Shown in pieces: positions 50,376 through 59,917 of a DNA stretch of 64,000 nucleotides (position 1 is its first letter; the number at the start of each line of letters is the position of its first letter). A program made the position numbers and the translations under genes. The DNA is from Oscillospiraceae bacterium (GTDB lineage: Bacteria > Bacillota > Clostridia > Oscillospirales > Oscillospiraceae), in NCBI GenBank assembly GCA_015067615.1, contig SVMD01000004.1, positions 62,787 to 126,786 on the forward strand. The letters run 5' to 3'. The notes beneath the pieces were generated by a model that was not told the origin of the DNA, did no database searches, and saw only the letters and a program-made list of their open reading frames with translations.

Positions 50376-52964
50376 TTATCTGACTTCGCAGCTCATGGCG
50401 CCGACCCGGATGCCATCGGCACTGAGTGCGGTGCCGGTGTAATTGACATAGATGGTCACACCGTTGCTGTAGACGATTTTTCTGATGCCGTTGGCCAGGA
50501 TCTCATGGGATTCCATGGTGGCTCCGGAAACCCGGCTCAGAACACCGTTCACCTCAGCATACACCTCCGCGGCCTTGTCAGCCCAGGTGGCGAAGGTGGT
50601 TGCGTAATTGCTGTTCATGCCGGAATACTTCATGTCCGTGGTGGGCTTCCAGGTGAACAGGAAGTGGGGCGCGGCGCCGTATTCGATCATGGTCAGAACC
50701 TGCATCCGCTCGTCGGACACATCCGTCAGGTTGAACACATTACCGCAGTAGTCGATGGAGCCATGGACGATCATCTCATACAGGGGGATGTTGGCATCCA
50801 CGATCACATAGTCGTTGTCATTCAGCGGAAGATTGATGATATCATCGGAAACGGCCCAGGCGTAATCGTTGGCCTGGCTGACCAGCACATTCTTCTGCGT
50901 GGCGGAGATGGTTTCCAGCATGGCTTCCACCACATCCAGAGCCGCTTCCCGGTGGATCTGATTGCTGCGCTTCTTGTCCGAGTGGATGGCGGAGCCCAAA
51001 TCTCTCAGGGAAATGCCGTCCACATCGTAGCCTGCGAATCTGTCGGCAAACTCCGTTACATACCGGACCAGGAATTTGGGGGAGATCAGGTCGTACATGG
51101 TCTCGCTGTAGCCCATGGAGGAGGTCTGCCGGAGAGTGACCGGATTGACCTGGCCGAAGGAAGCCACATAGCCGCTGCCGTAATACTTGGCGCTTTCCGC
51201 CTGATAGTTGTAGCGCTTGCTGTTGTAGGTCACCTTCTGGAAGGCCACGTCCGAATAAAGGGTGCCGCCGTTTTCCGCAACCGCGGCGTTCAGCGCTTCC
51301 AGGCCCCGCTTGCCGCCCAGCTTGTGGGAAATGCGGATCTTATTTGGCACATCGTGGTAGTAGCCGCCGTTGAACCAGCCCTGCAGATTCATGACCTGAT
51401 TGGAAATGCCCGCCTCGGCCAGAGTATCGGAGATCTGCTGAGCCTCCTCAAAGGTGGTCATGGCGGTGAGGCCCATGTACTGCTTGCCCAGGAAGAATTC
51501 CGTCATCTCCACACCTGCGATCACATCGTAGTAGAACTTGATGCTTTCCGCTTCGGTTTTGGGTTTGAGAACGCCCTCCTGAATCAGGCGGTCACGGTAG
51601 TAATTGGCAATGCCGGTATATCCCTGATGCGCACGGTCAAGGAACGTATAGCGAACCGTTAGATTGTGATCGTAGGGATTCGGTTCCACAATGGGAAGGG
51701 CCGCTTCGTTGCCGGTGGTGCCGAACATCTCCAGGGTTTCGCTGCCCCGGATGACAAAGGTAGTATAGGCGTAATTGTAATTGTTGACCTTACCCGCAAT
51801 GCCCGCGGTGATATGGGCCAGGGACGCGCCGTCTTCCACGGTGGCCAGAATGGTTCCCCGCTCCTTGGCAAGTCCGAACAGGGCCATAGCTGCGTTGTGG
51901 GAGGATTCCATCACCGTGTAGTCCGCAGCTAGCATATCGATGCCGTAGATATACTGGGAATAGTTTCCGGCAGCGGTTTTGCCGTTATTGAAGTTGATAA
52001 TGGAGCCGTCGCCGTTGGGAACGACGATGTAGCCGCTTTCACTGTCATCCGCCGCAGCAAAGCTGCGCAGAAGCTGGATCCGGAAAATGGACGCGCCGCC
52101 ATTTTCCTCAATGGCGCTGACAGGTACCGAAACGTCCAGATGATCATCTGTCAGGCGGTATTCCAGTGCCACCTTGAAGGAAACGGGAACGGTTACATTG
52201 GAGCCGGCCAGGGCCATCTGGGCCACATAGTCCTCTTCCGTAAATCCGGCGGATTCCAGCATGGCCTGGATCTTTGCCTGCACATTGCGGTTATTCCGGG
52301 CTGTTTTCAGCAGCTGACGCATACCGGACACATCGGAATTGGCGGTGTAGTACCGGCCAAAGGCGGCTGCATCGGTTTCGGACAGCACTGCCGCGATTTC
52401 TTCAAATTTCTCTTCCGACATATACTGGGGAACGATGCCGGTGGCATTGGAGAAATCTCCCAGCTCATAGATCACCCGCAGACCGTTTTCGATCTTTTCA
52501 TAGCTGAACTGCTTCCGCTCCACGGACATGGACCAGGAATCGTAGATACCCTCTGTCCGGGAAGCGTTGAAATAGTTGATGATCAGATGGGATTTTAAGT
52601 AATCCTTGTTCACGGCGTTGGCCACCGGATCATCATCCGCTTCGGGAGGTACCGCGAAGGTGATCTCTCCGGTGCGCTTGTCGCGAACCGCCACGTCGGT
52701 GGTATCTTCATTCAGATACAGCTGCAAATCGTCGCTTTCGGTGACAAGCAGGTAATCCTCATAGCCCGGAAGCGCCTGCTTCTGAAGCTTCAGTTCGGTT
52801 CCTTCTGCCACGGTGTAGGTGGACAGGTAATCCCGGTACTGGTTAAAGAAGGTGAAGCGCACCAGGTAATAGCCCAGGTAGACTGTGCCGATGACAAGTG
52901 CCAGAACAACCAGAGCGATGAGCAGTTTTTGTCCGATGCTGAGAGGCTTTCTTGTTTTTTTCAT
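50376..52964 (-). CDS. DUF5696 domain protein, glycoside-hydrolase-like
   Basis: 862 residues. An N-terminal TM helix (about 12-34) places the rest outside. A beta-rich first half (VRDKRTGEITFAVPPEADDD, RLTDDHLDVSVPVSAIEENG) leads into a probable TIM-barrel half with NLQGWFNGGYYHD, GTLYSDVAFQKV and DGISLRDLGSAIHSDKK. This matches DUF5696 proteins, which accompany CUT1 transporters in Firmicutes and resemble glycoside hydrolases of unknown activity. It may be a surface mannan-handling enzyme. Acidic residues in DGISLRDLGS and YVIVDANIPLYE are candidates for catalysis, but not established. Confidence 0.83.
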   Translation of the reverse strand: MKKTRKPLSIGQKLLIALVVLALVIGTVYLGYYLVRFTFFNQYRDYLSTYTVAEGTELKLQKQALPGYEDYLLVTESDDLQLYLNEDTTDVAVRDKRTGEITFAVPPEADDDPVANAVNKDYLKSHLIINYFNASRTEGIYDSWSMSVERKQFSYEKIENGLRVIYELGDFSNATGIVPQYMSEEKFEEIAAVLSETDAAAFGRYYTANSDVSGMRQLLKTARNNRNVQAKIQAMLESAGFTEEDYVAQMALAGSNVTVPVSFKVALEYRLTDDHLDVSVPVSAIEENGGASIFRIQLLRSFAAADDSESGYIVVPNGDGSIINFNNGKTAAGNYSQYIYGIDMLAADYTVMESSHNAAMALFGLAKERGTILATVEDGASLAHITAGIAGKVNNYNYAYTTFVIRGSETLEMFGTTGNEAALPIVEPNPYDHNLTVRYTFLDRAHQGYTGIANYYRDRLIQEGVLKPKTEAESIKFYYDVIAGVEMTEFFLGKQYMGLTAMTTFEEAQQISDTLAEAGISNQVMNLQGWFNGGYYHDVPNKIRISHKLGGKRGLEALNAAVAENGGTLYSDVAFQKVTYNSKRYNYQAESAKYYGSGYVASFGQVNPVTLRQTSSMGYSETMYDLISPKFLVRYVTEFADRFAGYDVDGISLRDLGSAIHSDKKRSNQIHREAALDVVEAMLETISATQKNVLVSQANDYAWAVSDDIINLPLNDNDYVIVDANIPLYEMIVHGSIDYCGNVFNLTDVSDERMQVLTMIEYGAAPHFLFTWKPTTDMKYSGMNSNYATTFATWADKAAEVYAEVNGVLSRVSGATMESHEILANGIRKIVYSNGVTIYVNYTGTALSADGIRVGAMSCEVR

Positions 52965-52975
52965 AACCGCACCTC

Positions 52976-53608
52976 CTACATCCGGAATATAATCTCGGTG
53001 TACAGGGATCTGAGGAAATTATATACCTGTCCGATGAGATCTGCCAGCAGAAGGCCCACAAAAATGATGATCAGGATCGCCACAAAGGTAAGCAGCAGTG
53101 TCAGCAGCGTTCTGCCCAGGGTGTAATTGTGCACCTGCATAATGCCGATCAGCATCAGGGCAACGGCATAGGCGATGCCCACACCGATGATCAGGGTATA
53201 GAACGCGGCCTCCTCCTCGGTGATCACATGGCTCATGGCGGTGGCAAGCAGGAACACGGGGATCAGCGGTGCGCAGCCGTAGCCGATGGCAATGGCAATG
53301 TCCTTCATCCGTCCCTCGCCGTTCATCAGGCAGGTGATGGACCAGTTGGACACGCACAGCAGTGCATACAGCAGCAGCACGCCGGAAAGCTCTTCCAGAG
53401 AGTCCACCGTTGTGGGCTCCACATCATTGACGATGAAATTCGCGCCGATGCGGTTCAGGGAGAAACAGAGGGAGAAGCCGATGACCAGCAGAATGGCGAT
53501 GGGCACGCTGCCCCGGTCCTGATGCCGGATCCAGTAAAAACCGTCAACAGGGTGGCTCATGGTGTAAAGCAGATACTGCCACTTTTCCCTGGAGAAGTAC
53601 TTTTTCAT
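52976..53608 (-). CDS. YIP1-family membrane protein
   Basis: 210 residues with about 5 TM helices and the N-terminal HPVDGFYWIRHQDRGS segment typical of bacterial YIP1-domain proteins found near sugar ABC systems. Its ATG overlaps the stop of the upstream NHL gene, and it ends 11 nt before DUF5696. Function unknown; it might help assemble the transporter or anchor accessory proteins. Confidence 0.85.
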   Translation of the reverse strand: MKKYFSREKWQYLLYTMSHPVDGFYWIRHQDRGSVPIAILLVIGFSLCFSLNRIGANFIVNDVEPTTVDSLEELSGVLLLYALLCVSNWSITCLMNGEGRMKDIAIAIGYGCAPLIPVFLLATAMSHVITEEEAAFYTLIIGVGIAYAVALMLIGIMQVHNYTLGRTLLTLLLTFVAILIIIFVGLLLADLIGQVYNFLRSLYTEIIFRM

Positions 53609-55074
53609 TTCCCGCTGCCCCCTTCCCTGCTGTATTCTTTTCTTTCACGGATCTTCAGGAAGACCCAGATACCGGCAGTGATGACCACCGCGCCGGTGAG
53701 GACCTGTCCTAAGTACCGGCGGAGGATCTCACTGCGGTAGCGCTTGAAGGCCACGGAGTAGTAATCCCGGTTCATACCCAGTTTCAGGTATTTCATCGCC
53801 ATCTCGTTGTCGCCCGCGGAGAGATAGGCCTTGCCGATGCCGGTATTGGCCAGCTCGTTGTTTTCATCCAGTTCCAGCACCCGCTGCCACAGTTCAACAG
53901 CCAGTGCTTCATCGCCGTCATGCCGAAGAGCCACCGCCTCGTTGATCAGACTGCCGTATTCCGTAGGCGCGAAGCAGTAGATCTCATTGCGGGTGGCATC
54001 CAGCACCAGCAGCTGATTGTTCCACTGCTCGATGGCGGAGGGGGTGTTGAAGGTACCGGCCTGGGTTCCCAGACCGCCGAAAATGTACAGCAGATTGCCT
54101 TCGTGGTCGTAGGTGAAGACGCGGCCGCGCTTGCGGTCCAGCAGCGAGTAGATGCCGTGGCCCCGATAGACCACGTCCGTGATCTGGCTGGGACCTGCAT
54201 AGGCGCCGGAGCCGCCGCTCCACAGGTCGCCGCCCACATGCTCGTTACGGCCCTTCTTGATCACGTCCTCGCCCCGGGGATTCAGGCGTCTGACGCCCTG
54301 CTCGCCGGTCTCGTCGATGTTGGTGGCGTATACAAAGCCATCCTCATCAATGTCCATGCCGGTAAATTCGGTGGCGATGTAAAGGGTCTGGTTTTCACGC
54401 TCTTCCTTGGTAGCCACCTTCTTCCAGAACTTCTCCCACAGGCTCAGGTTCACATTGATGGTGCCGAAAAAGCCGGAAAACTGGCCTTCGGTCTCAAAAA
54501 CCATAATGCCCTGGAACATATTCTGGGCGATGCAGTAGATTCGGTCGGCGTAGTCAACGGATACCTTCAGGGGTTTGAATACGAAGTTGTCGCCCAGTAC
54601 GTCGGACTGGGGATTTTCCACGATCTTCACCAGGGTTCCGTCCAGCTCCAGCACCACGATCCGCTTATTTTCACGGTCCGCGATGTACAGCTGGTTGTTT
54701 TCGGATACGCAGACGCCTGTAGGGGCGTTGAAGGTATCCTCCGCACCGGAATTGTCAAAGGAATCAATGACCCGGACAACCTCCAGTGTGTTTTCTTCCA
54801 CCACAACAATGCGGTTATTGCCGGTATCGGCAATGTACAGGTCACCATCCGGCGCCACACAGATATCCTGGGGCTTGGAGAAAGCGCCGATGTCCAGGCT
54901 GATGCCGGAAATCACGCTGTCCGGCACATAGGGGGCCGGGGTCTGGACCACATTTTCCCAGTAGTCGTAATTGTAGCTGTCATAGGGCACCGCCCCCGCC
55001 TGCACCGGGAAGGACAGCAGGAACAGCACCAGAGCCAGCAGCAGGGTAAAGGTTCGTTTGATGATATGTTTCAT
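53605..55074 (-). CDS. NHL-repeat / TPR membrane-anchored protein
   Basis: 489 residues. A signal peptide (1-28) is followed by a six-bladed beta-propeller with NHL motifs: PQDICVAPDGDLYIADTGNN, PTGVCVSENNQLYIADREN and DIDEDGFVYATNIDE. A short TPR-like pair follows (HDGDEALAVELWQRVLEL, NTGIGKAYLSAGDNEMAM). A C-terminal TM helix (VLTGAVVITAGIWVFLKI) and basic tail end the protein. The propeller faces outside. It sits with YIP1 and DUF5696 genes inside the mannan transport operon, suggesting a surface assembly or polysaccharide-binding role that I infer from context only. Confidence 0.85.
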   Translation of the reverse strand: MKHIIKRTFTLLLALVLFLLSFPVQAGAVPYDSYNYDYWENVVQTPAPYVPDSVISGISLDIGAFSKPQDICVAPDGDLYIADTGNNRIVVVEENTLEVVRVIDSFDNSGAEDTFNAPTGVCVSENNQLYIADRENKRIVVLELDGTLVKIVENPQSDVLGDNFVFKPLKVSVDYADRIYCIAQNMFQGIMVFETEGQFSGFFGTINVNLSLWEKFWKKVATKEERENQTLYIATEFTGMDIDEDGFVYATNIDETGEQGVRRLNPRGEDVIKKGRNEHVGGDLWSGGSGAYAGPSQITDVVYRGHGIYSLLDRKRGRVFTYDHEGNLLYIFGGLGTQAGTFNTPSAIEQWNNQLLVLDATRNEIYCFAPTEYGSLINEAVALRHDGDEALAVELWQRVLELDENNELANTGIGKAYLSAGDNEMAMKYLKLGMNRDYYSVAFKRYRSEILRRYLGQVLTGAVVITAGIWVFLKIRERKEYSREGGSGK

Positions 55075-55086
55075 GGCACTTCCCTC

Positions 55087-55953
55087 CTATTCCTTCATAC
55101 CGGAGGTGGTCATGGTTTCCAGAACGTTGCTCTGACAGATCAGGAAGAACGTAATGGGAATGGCCGCAATGATAAAGGTGACGGCCGCGCTGGCGCCTGC
55201 CCGGGCAGTGCCGCCTGCGGCGATCTGCTGCAGGGCAAACTGCAAAGGCTTCAGCTCCTCATCCCGCAGGAACATGGCGCCGGTATTGCCCCACATCTGC
55301 TGGAACTGGAAGATCGCCAGGGTCAGCCAGGCGGGCTTGACGTTGGGCATGACAATGGTCATAAACACCCGGAATTCACTGGCGCCGTCCAGGCGGGCGG
55401 ACTCCATCAGGGAATTGGGCAGCTGATCGATGAACTGCTTCATGAGGTACAGGCCCATGCCGTAGGAGCAGGCAGGCAGGATCAGAGCCAGATAGGTGTT
55501 GTTGATGCCCAGCCAGGAGATGATCATGTAGTTGGGGATCTGGGTAACTGTCCAGGAGAACATCATGGACAAAACCACCATGTTAAACAGGGTATCCCGG
55601 CCCTTGAACCGGTGCTTGGACAGAGGGTAGGCCGCCAGGGACGCCAGGATCACATGGCCCACGGTGCCGCCGACGGTGATGATGACCGTATTGAGCAGGT
55701 ACCGGGAGAAGGGCACCCAGGAGGAATTCATGGCCACAAACAGATCCACGAAATTATCCAGGGTGGGATTCCGGACGAACAGCTTAGGCGGATACTGGAA
55801 CAGCTCGTCCAGGGGTTTCAGGGCGTTGTTGACGATCATCACCAGAGGCAGGGCCATCAGAACGCCGAAAATACCCATCAGGAAGAACAGAAGACCGTTG
55901 CCCGCCACGGAGCGGTTCAGCTTCTGGGTCTTGAATATTTTCATTCTTTTCAT
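55087..55953 (-). CDS. CUT1 ABC transporter permease (MalG-like), first pair
   Basis: 288 residues, six TM helices. The start RSVAGNGLLFFLMGIFGVLM leads to the EAA loop MESARLDGASEFRVFMTIVM. It overlaps its partner permease by 4 nt and probably works with the 1000-residue binding protein encoded first. The C-terminal LICQSNVLETMTTSGMKE is the usual MalG-type end. Confidence 0.92.
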   Translation of the reverse strand: MKRMKIFKTQKLNRSVAGNGLLFFLMGIFGVLMALPLVMIVNNALKPLDELFQYPPKLFVRNPTLDNFVDLFVAMNSSWVPFSRYLLNTVIITVGGTVGHVILASLAAYPLSKHRFKGRDTLFNMVVLSMMFSWTVTQIPNYMIISWLGINNTYLALILPACSYGMGLYLMKQFIDQLPNSLMESARLDGASEFRVFMTIVMPNVKPAWLTLAIFQFQQMWGNTGAMFLRDEELKPLQFALQQIAAGGTARAGASAAVTFIIAAIPITFFLICQSNVLETMTTSGMKE

Positions 55954-56873
55954 TCGCCGACCCTCCTCAGAAGCTTCTGAACCAGCTTGTTGGTGCCCAC
56001 CATCAGCAGGAACAGAATGGTCGCAATGGCTGAGGCATAGCCCATCTCAAACCGGACGGTACCGTAGTCCAGTAGGTGGGTAACCACCGTGGAACCGGCA
56101 TAGTTCACCGACGGGTTGCCCGCCAGCTGAATGGAGATATCCGCGATGGCAAAGGACTGGGTGATCTGCATCACGGCACCGAACATCAGCTGGGGCTTCA
56201 TGGCGGGCAGGGTAATGTACCACAGCTCCTGCCAGCGGTTTTTCACACCGTCCAGCACCGCGGCTTCGTACATATTCTTGTCCACGGTCTGCAAGCCCGC
56301 GATGAAGGACAGGAAGCCGGTGCCAAGGCTGAGCCACAGCTGAACCACGATCAGCATGGGCATCACATATTTTTCCGTCTTCATCCAGATGATGGCTTCG
56401 TTGATGATGTCCCACTCCAGCAGGATACCGTTCAGGAAACCATAGCGGTCGCCGGTGAGGATGATCTGCCAGATCATGTAGGCATTGCCGCAGATGGAGG
56501 GGGCATAGAAGATCAGGGTCAGAAAAGCTCTTAATTTGCCGGAGAACTCATTGATGATCCAGGCGAACAGCAGGCACATCATATAGCTGACAGGGCCCGT
56601 GATCACCGCGAAGAGCAGGGTATTCTTCAGGGCCACGATGAACAGGTCATCGTTGACCAGCAGCCGGATGTAGTTGGTCCAGCCGGTGAATTCCGGCCAT
56701 TCCAGCATATTGAAATCCGTAAAGCTCAGCACGATGGAGGCCAGAACCGGGAGCACCGTAAAGAAGAAGAAGAGAATGAAGTATGGGGCGATCATCAGGT
56801 AGGAAGGCATGCTCTTTTTCAGCTCCGCGTTCAGCCGCAGGGCCGGTGCTTTCTTCTGTTTCAGTTGTACCAT
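55950..56873 (-). CDS. CUT1 ABC transporter permease (MalF-like), first pair
   Basis: 307 residues with six TM helices. The family start YLMIAPYFILFFFFTVLPVL and the EAA loop YEAAVLDGVKNRWQELWYIT are clear. The ATG at 56873 has GGGAGG 9 nt upstream; a GTG at 56879 overlapping the binding-protein stop is an alternative. It pairs with the MalG-like permease encoded next. Confidence 0.92.
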   Translation of the reverse strand: MVQLKQKKAPALRLNAELKKSMPSYLMIAPYFILFFFFTVLPVLASIVLSFTDFNMLEWPEFTGWTNYIRLLVNDDLFIVALKNTLLFAVITGPVSYMMCLLFAWIINEFSGKLRAFLTLIFYAPSICGNAYMIWQIILTGDRYGFLNGILLEWDIINEAIIWMKTEKYVMPMLIVVQLWLSLGTGFLSFIAGLQTVDKNMYEAAVLDGVKNRWQELWYITLPAMKPQLMFGAVMQITQSFAIADISIQLAGNPSVNYAGSTVVTHLLDYGTVRFEMGYASAIATILFLLMVGTNKLVQKLLRRVGE

Positions 56874-56875
56874 AC

Positions 56876-59800
56876 TCACTCACCTCCCTGGGCCTGACCG
56901 ATCAGTTCGAATTCTTCCCATTTGTACTGCAGCTCCTCGTTGATCAGAACCACCTTGTCCATCAGTTCCTCTCTGGGAGATGCGGTATCCGTGTCTGTCG
57001 TGACGGTATAGAACGCGTTGTTAACATTACGCCAGGAATAGTAGCCGCCGGGGACCTGGGGGATGCCCATGACCCAGTCGTACTGCTCCAAAAGTGCTTC
57101 CATGTCGGAAGCCTTCCAGGCAAGATTGGCAAAGGCCTGCAGGTTTGCGGTGGGCACGCGGCCGGCTTCACCCTGGAGGCTCTCCATTTCGTAGCCGAAA
57201 TTGGTCTGAACCTCGGTGGAGGTCCACCACTTCAGGAATTCCCAGCAGGCCTTCGGCTCATCGGTGGCAGACATGATCAGACTGGTCAGTCCCGTGGAGC
57301 CGACGCTTCTGTCAATGGTGCCGTCCTCCTTCCCGGTACCGGGAACCGGGGCGATGCCCCAGAGGCCGTCGATATCCGGAGCGGAGACCTGAAGATTGTT
57401 GTACAGGGTATAGTCCGCGATGATGATGGGACACTCGCCTGTGCGGAAGCGCTGGTCCACGCTGGTTTCCTTGTCCAGCTTGTAGTCGGTATAGTACTCA
57501 CAGTACTGCTTGAAGGTATTGACCGCTTCCTCAGAATCCAGGGCGGAGCGGCTGCCGTCGGCGTTGTAGTAGGCACCGCCGTTCTGATACAGCAGCATGG
57601 CGAACACCTGCTCGCTGGGAAGCATGCCGAATTCCATCTGGTTCTTGGCAAGCACCGTCATGGCAACCTTCACATCGTCCCAGGTCTGGGGAATTTCCAG
57701 ACCCAGCTCCGACAGGATATCCTTGCGGTAGAACATCATGGGGAAGGTCTGGGTTTCGGGCAGGCCGTAGGTGGCGCCGTCGAACCGAAGCTGCACCATA
57801 GCGCTGTCGGAGAAGCGGGTCACCACATCGTCGTAGTCAGGGAACTGGGTCAGATCCAGAACCGCGTTGCGGATGCCGTAGTTCACCGCGGAGTCATTGC
57901 CGGTGGAAAGGACGGATCCGGCGATGCCGTTGGTATTGGGAACCTGGATTGCCACATCAGGTCCCTGTCCGGCCAGGGTGGCCCGGAGCAGGGTGTTCAT
58001 ATCCACCAGCTGGACATTCACATTGATTCCGGATTCGGGGGTGAAGGTGGCATCGATCATGGATTTGATCACGTTGGCCTGATCCCGGCCGGTGCCGATC
58101 CAGAGGGTAATGGAAGTGGCATCCTCATCCGTGCTCACATTGCCAATCTGGTTGTAGTCGATAATAAAGGAATAGAACAGGCGGCAGATCTCATGCCAGA
58201 GGCCCGGGAAGAACCCGGTCTTTTCAATTTGAATGGCTTCATCGGGGGAATAGACATAGATTCTGTCCAGCTGCAGGGGCTGATCAATAACCTGGGTGAT
58301 CCAGGTTGCCGTGGCACGGACATTGACCTTGAAGGAGGCCATGACCTCCGTAAAACGTTCCTGGTCAAAGATCAGCTCATCCAGCTGGTCGCTCATGGTG
58401 AGCAGGACGCTTTCCTTGTCGCTGTTCTCGCCGATCAGTGCCCGCAGACTGACAATGGCCGTATCCAGCTCCTCCTTGACCTGGATCAGCTGGCCTTCCA
58501 GCTCCGGCAGATTGTCTTCGATCTCATAGTCCCGGTACTGGTCCGGAGCCACGCCGGTAATGCGGATGACGCTGCGGTAGATGGCGTTGAGCTGGGTCAC
58601 GCAGCTTTGCACATCGCTGATGATATCGGCGAACTCGCCCAGAACCACTTCCATGCGGAGGGTATGGGTGCCCTCCTCCAGGTAGAAGCTGTAGGGATTG
58701 TTTTCGCTGTCGGACAGCACATCCTGCCGCCAGCCGGAGGCATAGGTAAAGCCATAGTCCTCCATCTCTTCGAAGGGCACCTGGCCGTCGATGGAGATCC
58801 GCCGGGAAACATAGATGCCCTTGACAAAATTCTGCTTGGCAAAAAGGGCAATGTTATAGTAGCCGCTTTCGGGAACCTCGAATTCCCACTCGATCCACTG
58901 GCCGTTGAGCCGCCAGGAGTTGCCGCCGATGGTATTGTTCAGCAGTTCCTTGGCGCTGGCAGGGTATACGGCGGGAGAACTCTGGTCCTGCTGGGCATAG
59001 AGCATCTGGGAGGAGGTCTTGGAGGCATTTTCCGCCTCGATCCGGATCACATGGCCGGATGTGGCGGCATAGCCCCGGGCATCGCCGGCAGCTTTCACCT
59101 GGGCATAGCTTTCCGCGCTCTGCACATTGGACAGGATCAGCTTGCGCAGGAGCATGGGCTCCCGCAGGCCGGTGACGGTGATGGTATGATCACCCTCCGT
59201 CAGATAGAGGGCCATCTGGGTGGTGATATAGCCCTCGCTGTCATAGACGTAGCTCTGGATCCATTCCGGAATCTCCACAGTGCCGGGCTTCAGGTCATTG
59301 CCCTGGTTGTCCTTAATCCAGGTGCGGACCTCCACACCGTTTTCATCCAGCATGGTTTCCCGGGTGTCAACGGTCCAGACCCGGTGGAATTCCACCAGAG
59401 AAAGCTCCTCATAGGGAAGCTCGCCGTCCAGGAAAATGCTGCGCTGAACTGACGAGTTCTTGCCGGCAACGGGATAATACAGGAAAGACAGGTCATAGAA
59501 TCCGGTTTCCGGAACCGTCACTTCAAATTCGATCAGAGAGTTTTCAGCGGTCAGAACGCTCACGCCGGGCATCCCCTCAAAGTCAGAGAACATGTCAGGA
59601 TCGACCTGCCGGGAGCCTTCCTCGTAACGGACATAATCCTCCGCTTCCATCTCCACAACCACGTCCGGACGATGCGCCCCGTGCAGCTGTGCATACTCCT
59701 CGTAGCCCAGGCCGGTTTTAGAGGTGGCATACCGGCTGACGATCTGCTCGTAATCCTCCCGGCTGTGCTCCGTCAGCGCGTCCGCGCTTACAGATGCCGG

Positions 59801-59878
59801 CAGGATCAGGGAGAGCAGCATGCAAAAGGCCAGTATGCGGGCAATCCATGCTGTGTTGGATCTGATCATTCTTGACAT
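56876..59878 (-). CDS. giant substrate-binding protein fused to two CBM-like domains
   Basis: 1000 residues. The signal peptide (1-33) ends ILPASVSADA and has no lipobox Cys. Two CBM35/CBM6-like beta domains follow, each opening with a motif VVVEMEAEDYVRYEEG (about 73) or VIRIEAENASKTSSQ (about 278). A helical segment rich in Glu/Leu (about 450-560) comes next. The solute-binding domain from about 585 starts ATSITLWIGTGRDQANVIKS and includes TYGLPETQTFPMMFYRK and KACWEFLKWWTS. Ordinary family 1 binding proteins are 400-550 residues. The fusion would let one protein hold polysaccharide and hand oligosaccharides to the permeases encoded next (4-nt overlap region). Confidence 0.87.
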   Translation of the reverse strand: MSRMIRSNTAWIARILAFCMLLSLILPASVSADALTEHSREDYEQIVSRYATSKTGLGYEEYAQLHGAHRPDVVVEMEAEDYVRYEEGSRQVDPDMFSDFEGMPGVSVLTAENSLIEFEVTVPETGFYDLSFLYYPVAGKNSSVQRSIFLDGELPYEELSLVEFHRVWTVDTRETMLDENGVEVRTWIKDNQGNDLKPGTVEIPEWIQSYVYDSEGYITTQMALYLTEGDHTITVTGLREPMLLRKLILSNVQSAESYAQVKAAGDARGYAATSGHVIRIEAENASKTSSQMLYAQQDQSSPAVYPASAKELLNNTIGGNSWRLNGQWIEWEFEVPESGYYNIALFAKQNFVKGIYVSRRISIDGQVPFEEMEDYGFTYASGWRQDVLSDSENNPYSFYLEEGTHTLRMEVVLGEFADIISDVQSCVTQLNAIYRSVIRITGVAPDQYRDYEIEDNLPELEGQLIQVKEELDTAIVSLRALIGENSDKESVLLTMSDQLDELIFDQERFTEVMASFKVNVRATATWITQVIDQPLQLDRIYVYSPDEAIQIEKTGFFPGLWHEICRLFYSFIIDYNQIGNVSTDEDATSITLWIGTGRDQANVIKSMIDATFTPESGINVNVQLVDMNTLLRATLAGQGPDVAIQVPNTNGIAGSVLSTGNDSAVNYGIRNAVLDLTQFPDYDDVVTRFSDSAMVQLRFDGATYGLPETQTFPMMFYRKDILSELGLEIPQTWDDVKVAMTVLAKNQMEFGMLPSEQVFAMLLYQNGGAYYNADGSRSALDSEEAVNTFKQYCEYYTDYKLDKETSVDQRFRTGECPIIIADYTLYNNLQVSAPDIDGLWGIAPVPGTGKEDGTIDRSVGSTGLTSLIMSATDEPKACWEFLKWWTSTEVQTNFGYEMESLQGEAGRVPTANLQAFANLAWKASDMEALLEQYDWVMGIPQVPGGYYSWRNVNNAFYTVTTDTDTASPREELMDKVVLINEELQYKWEEFELIGQAQGGE

Positions 59879-59917
59879 AATCTCACACCCTCTTAAAAAT
59901 CTAAATGCCAGGCGATA

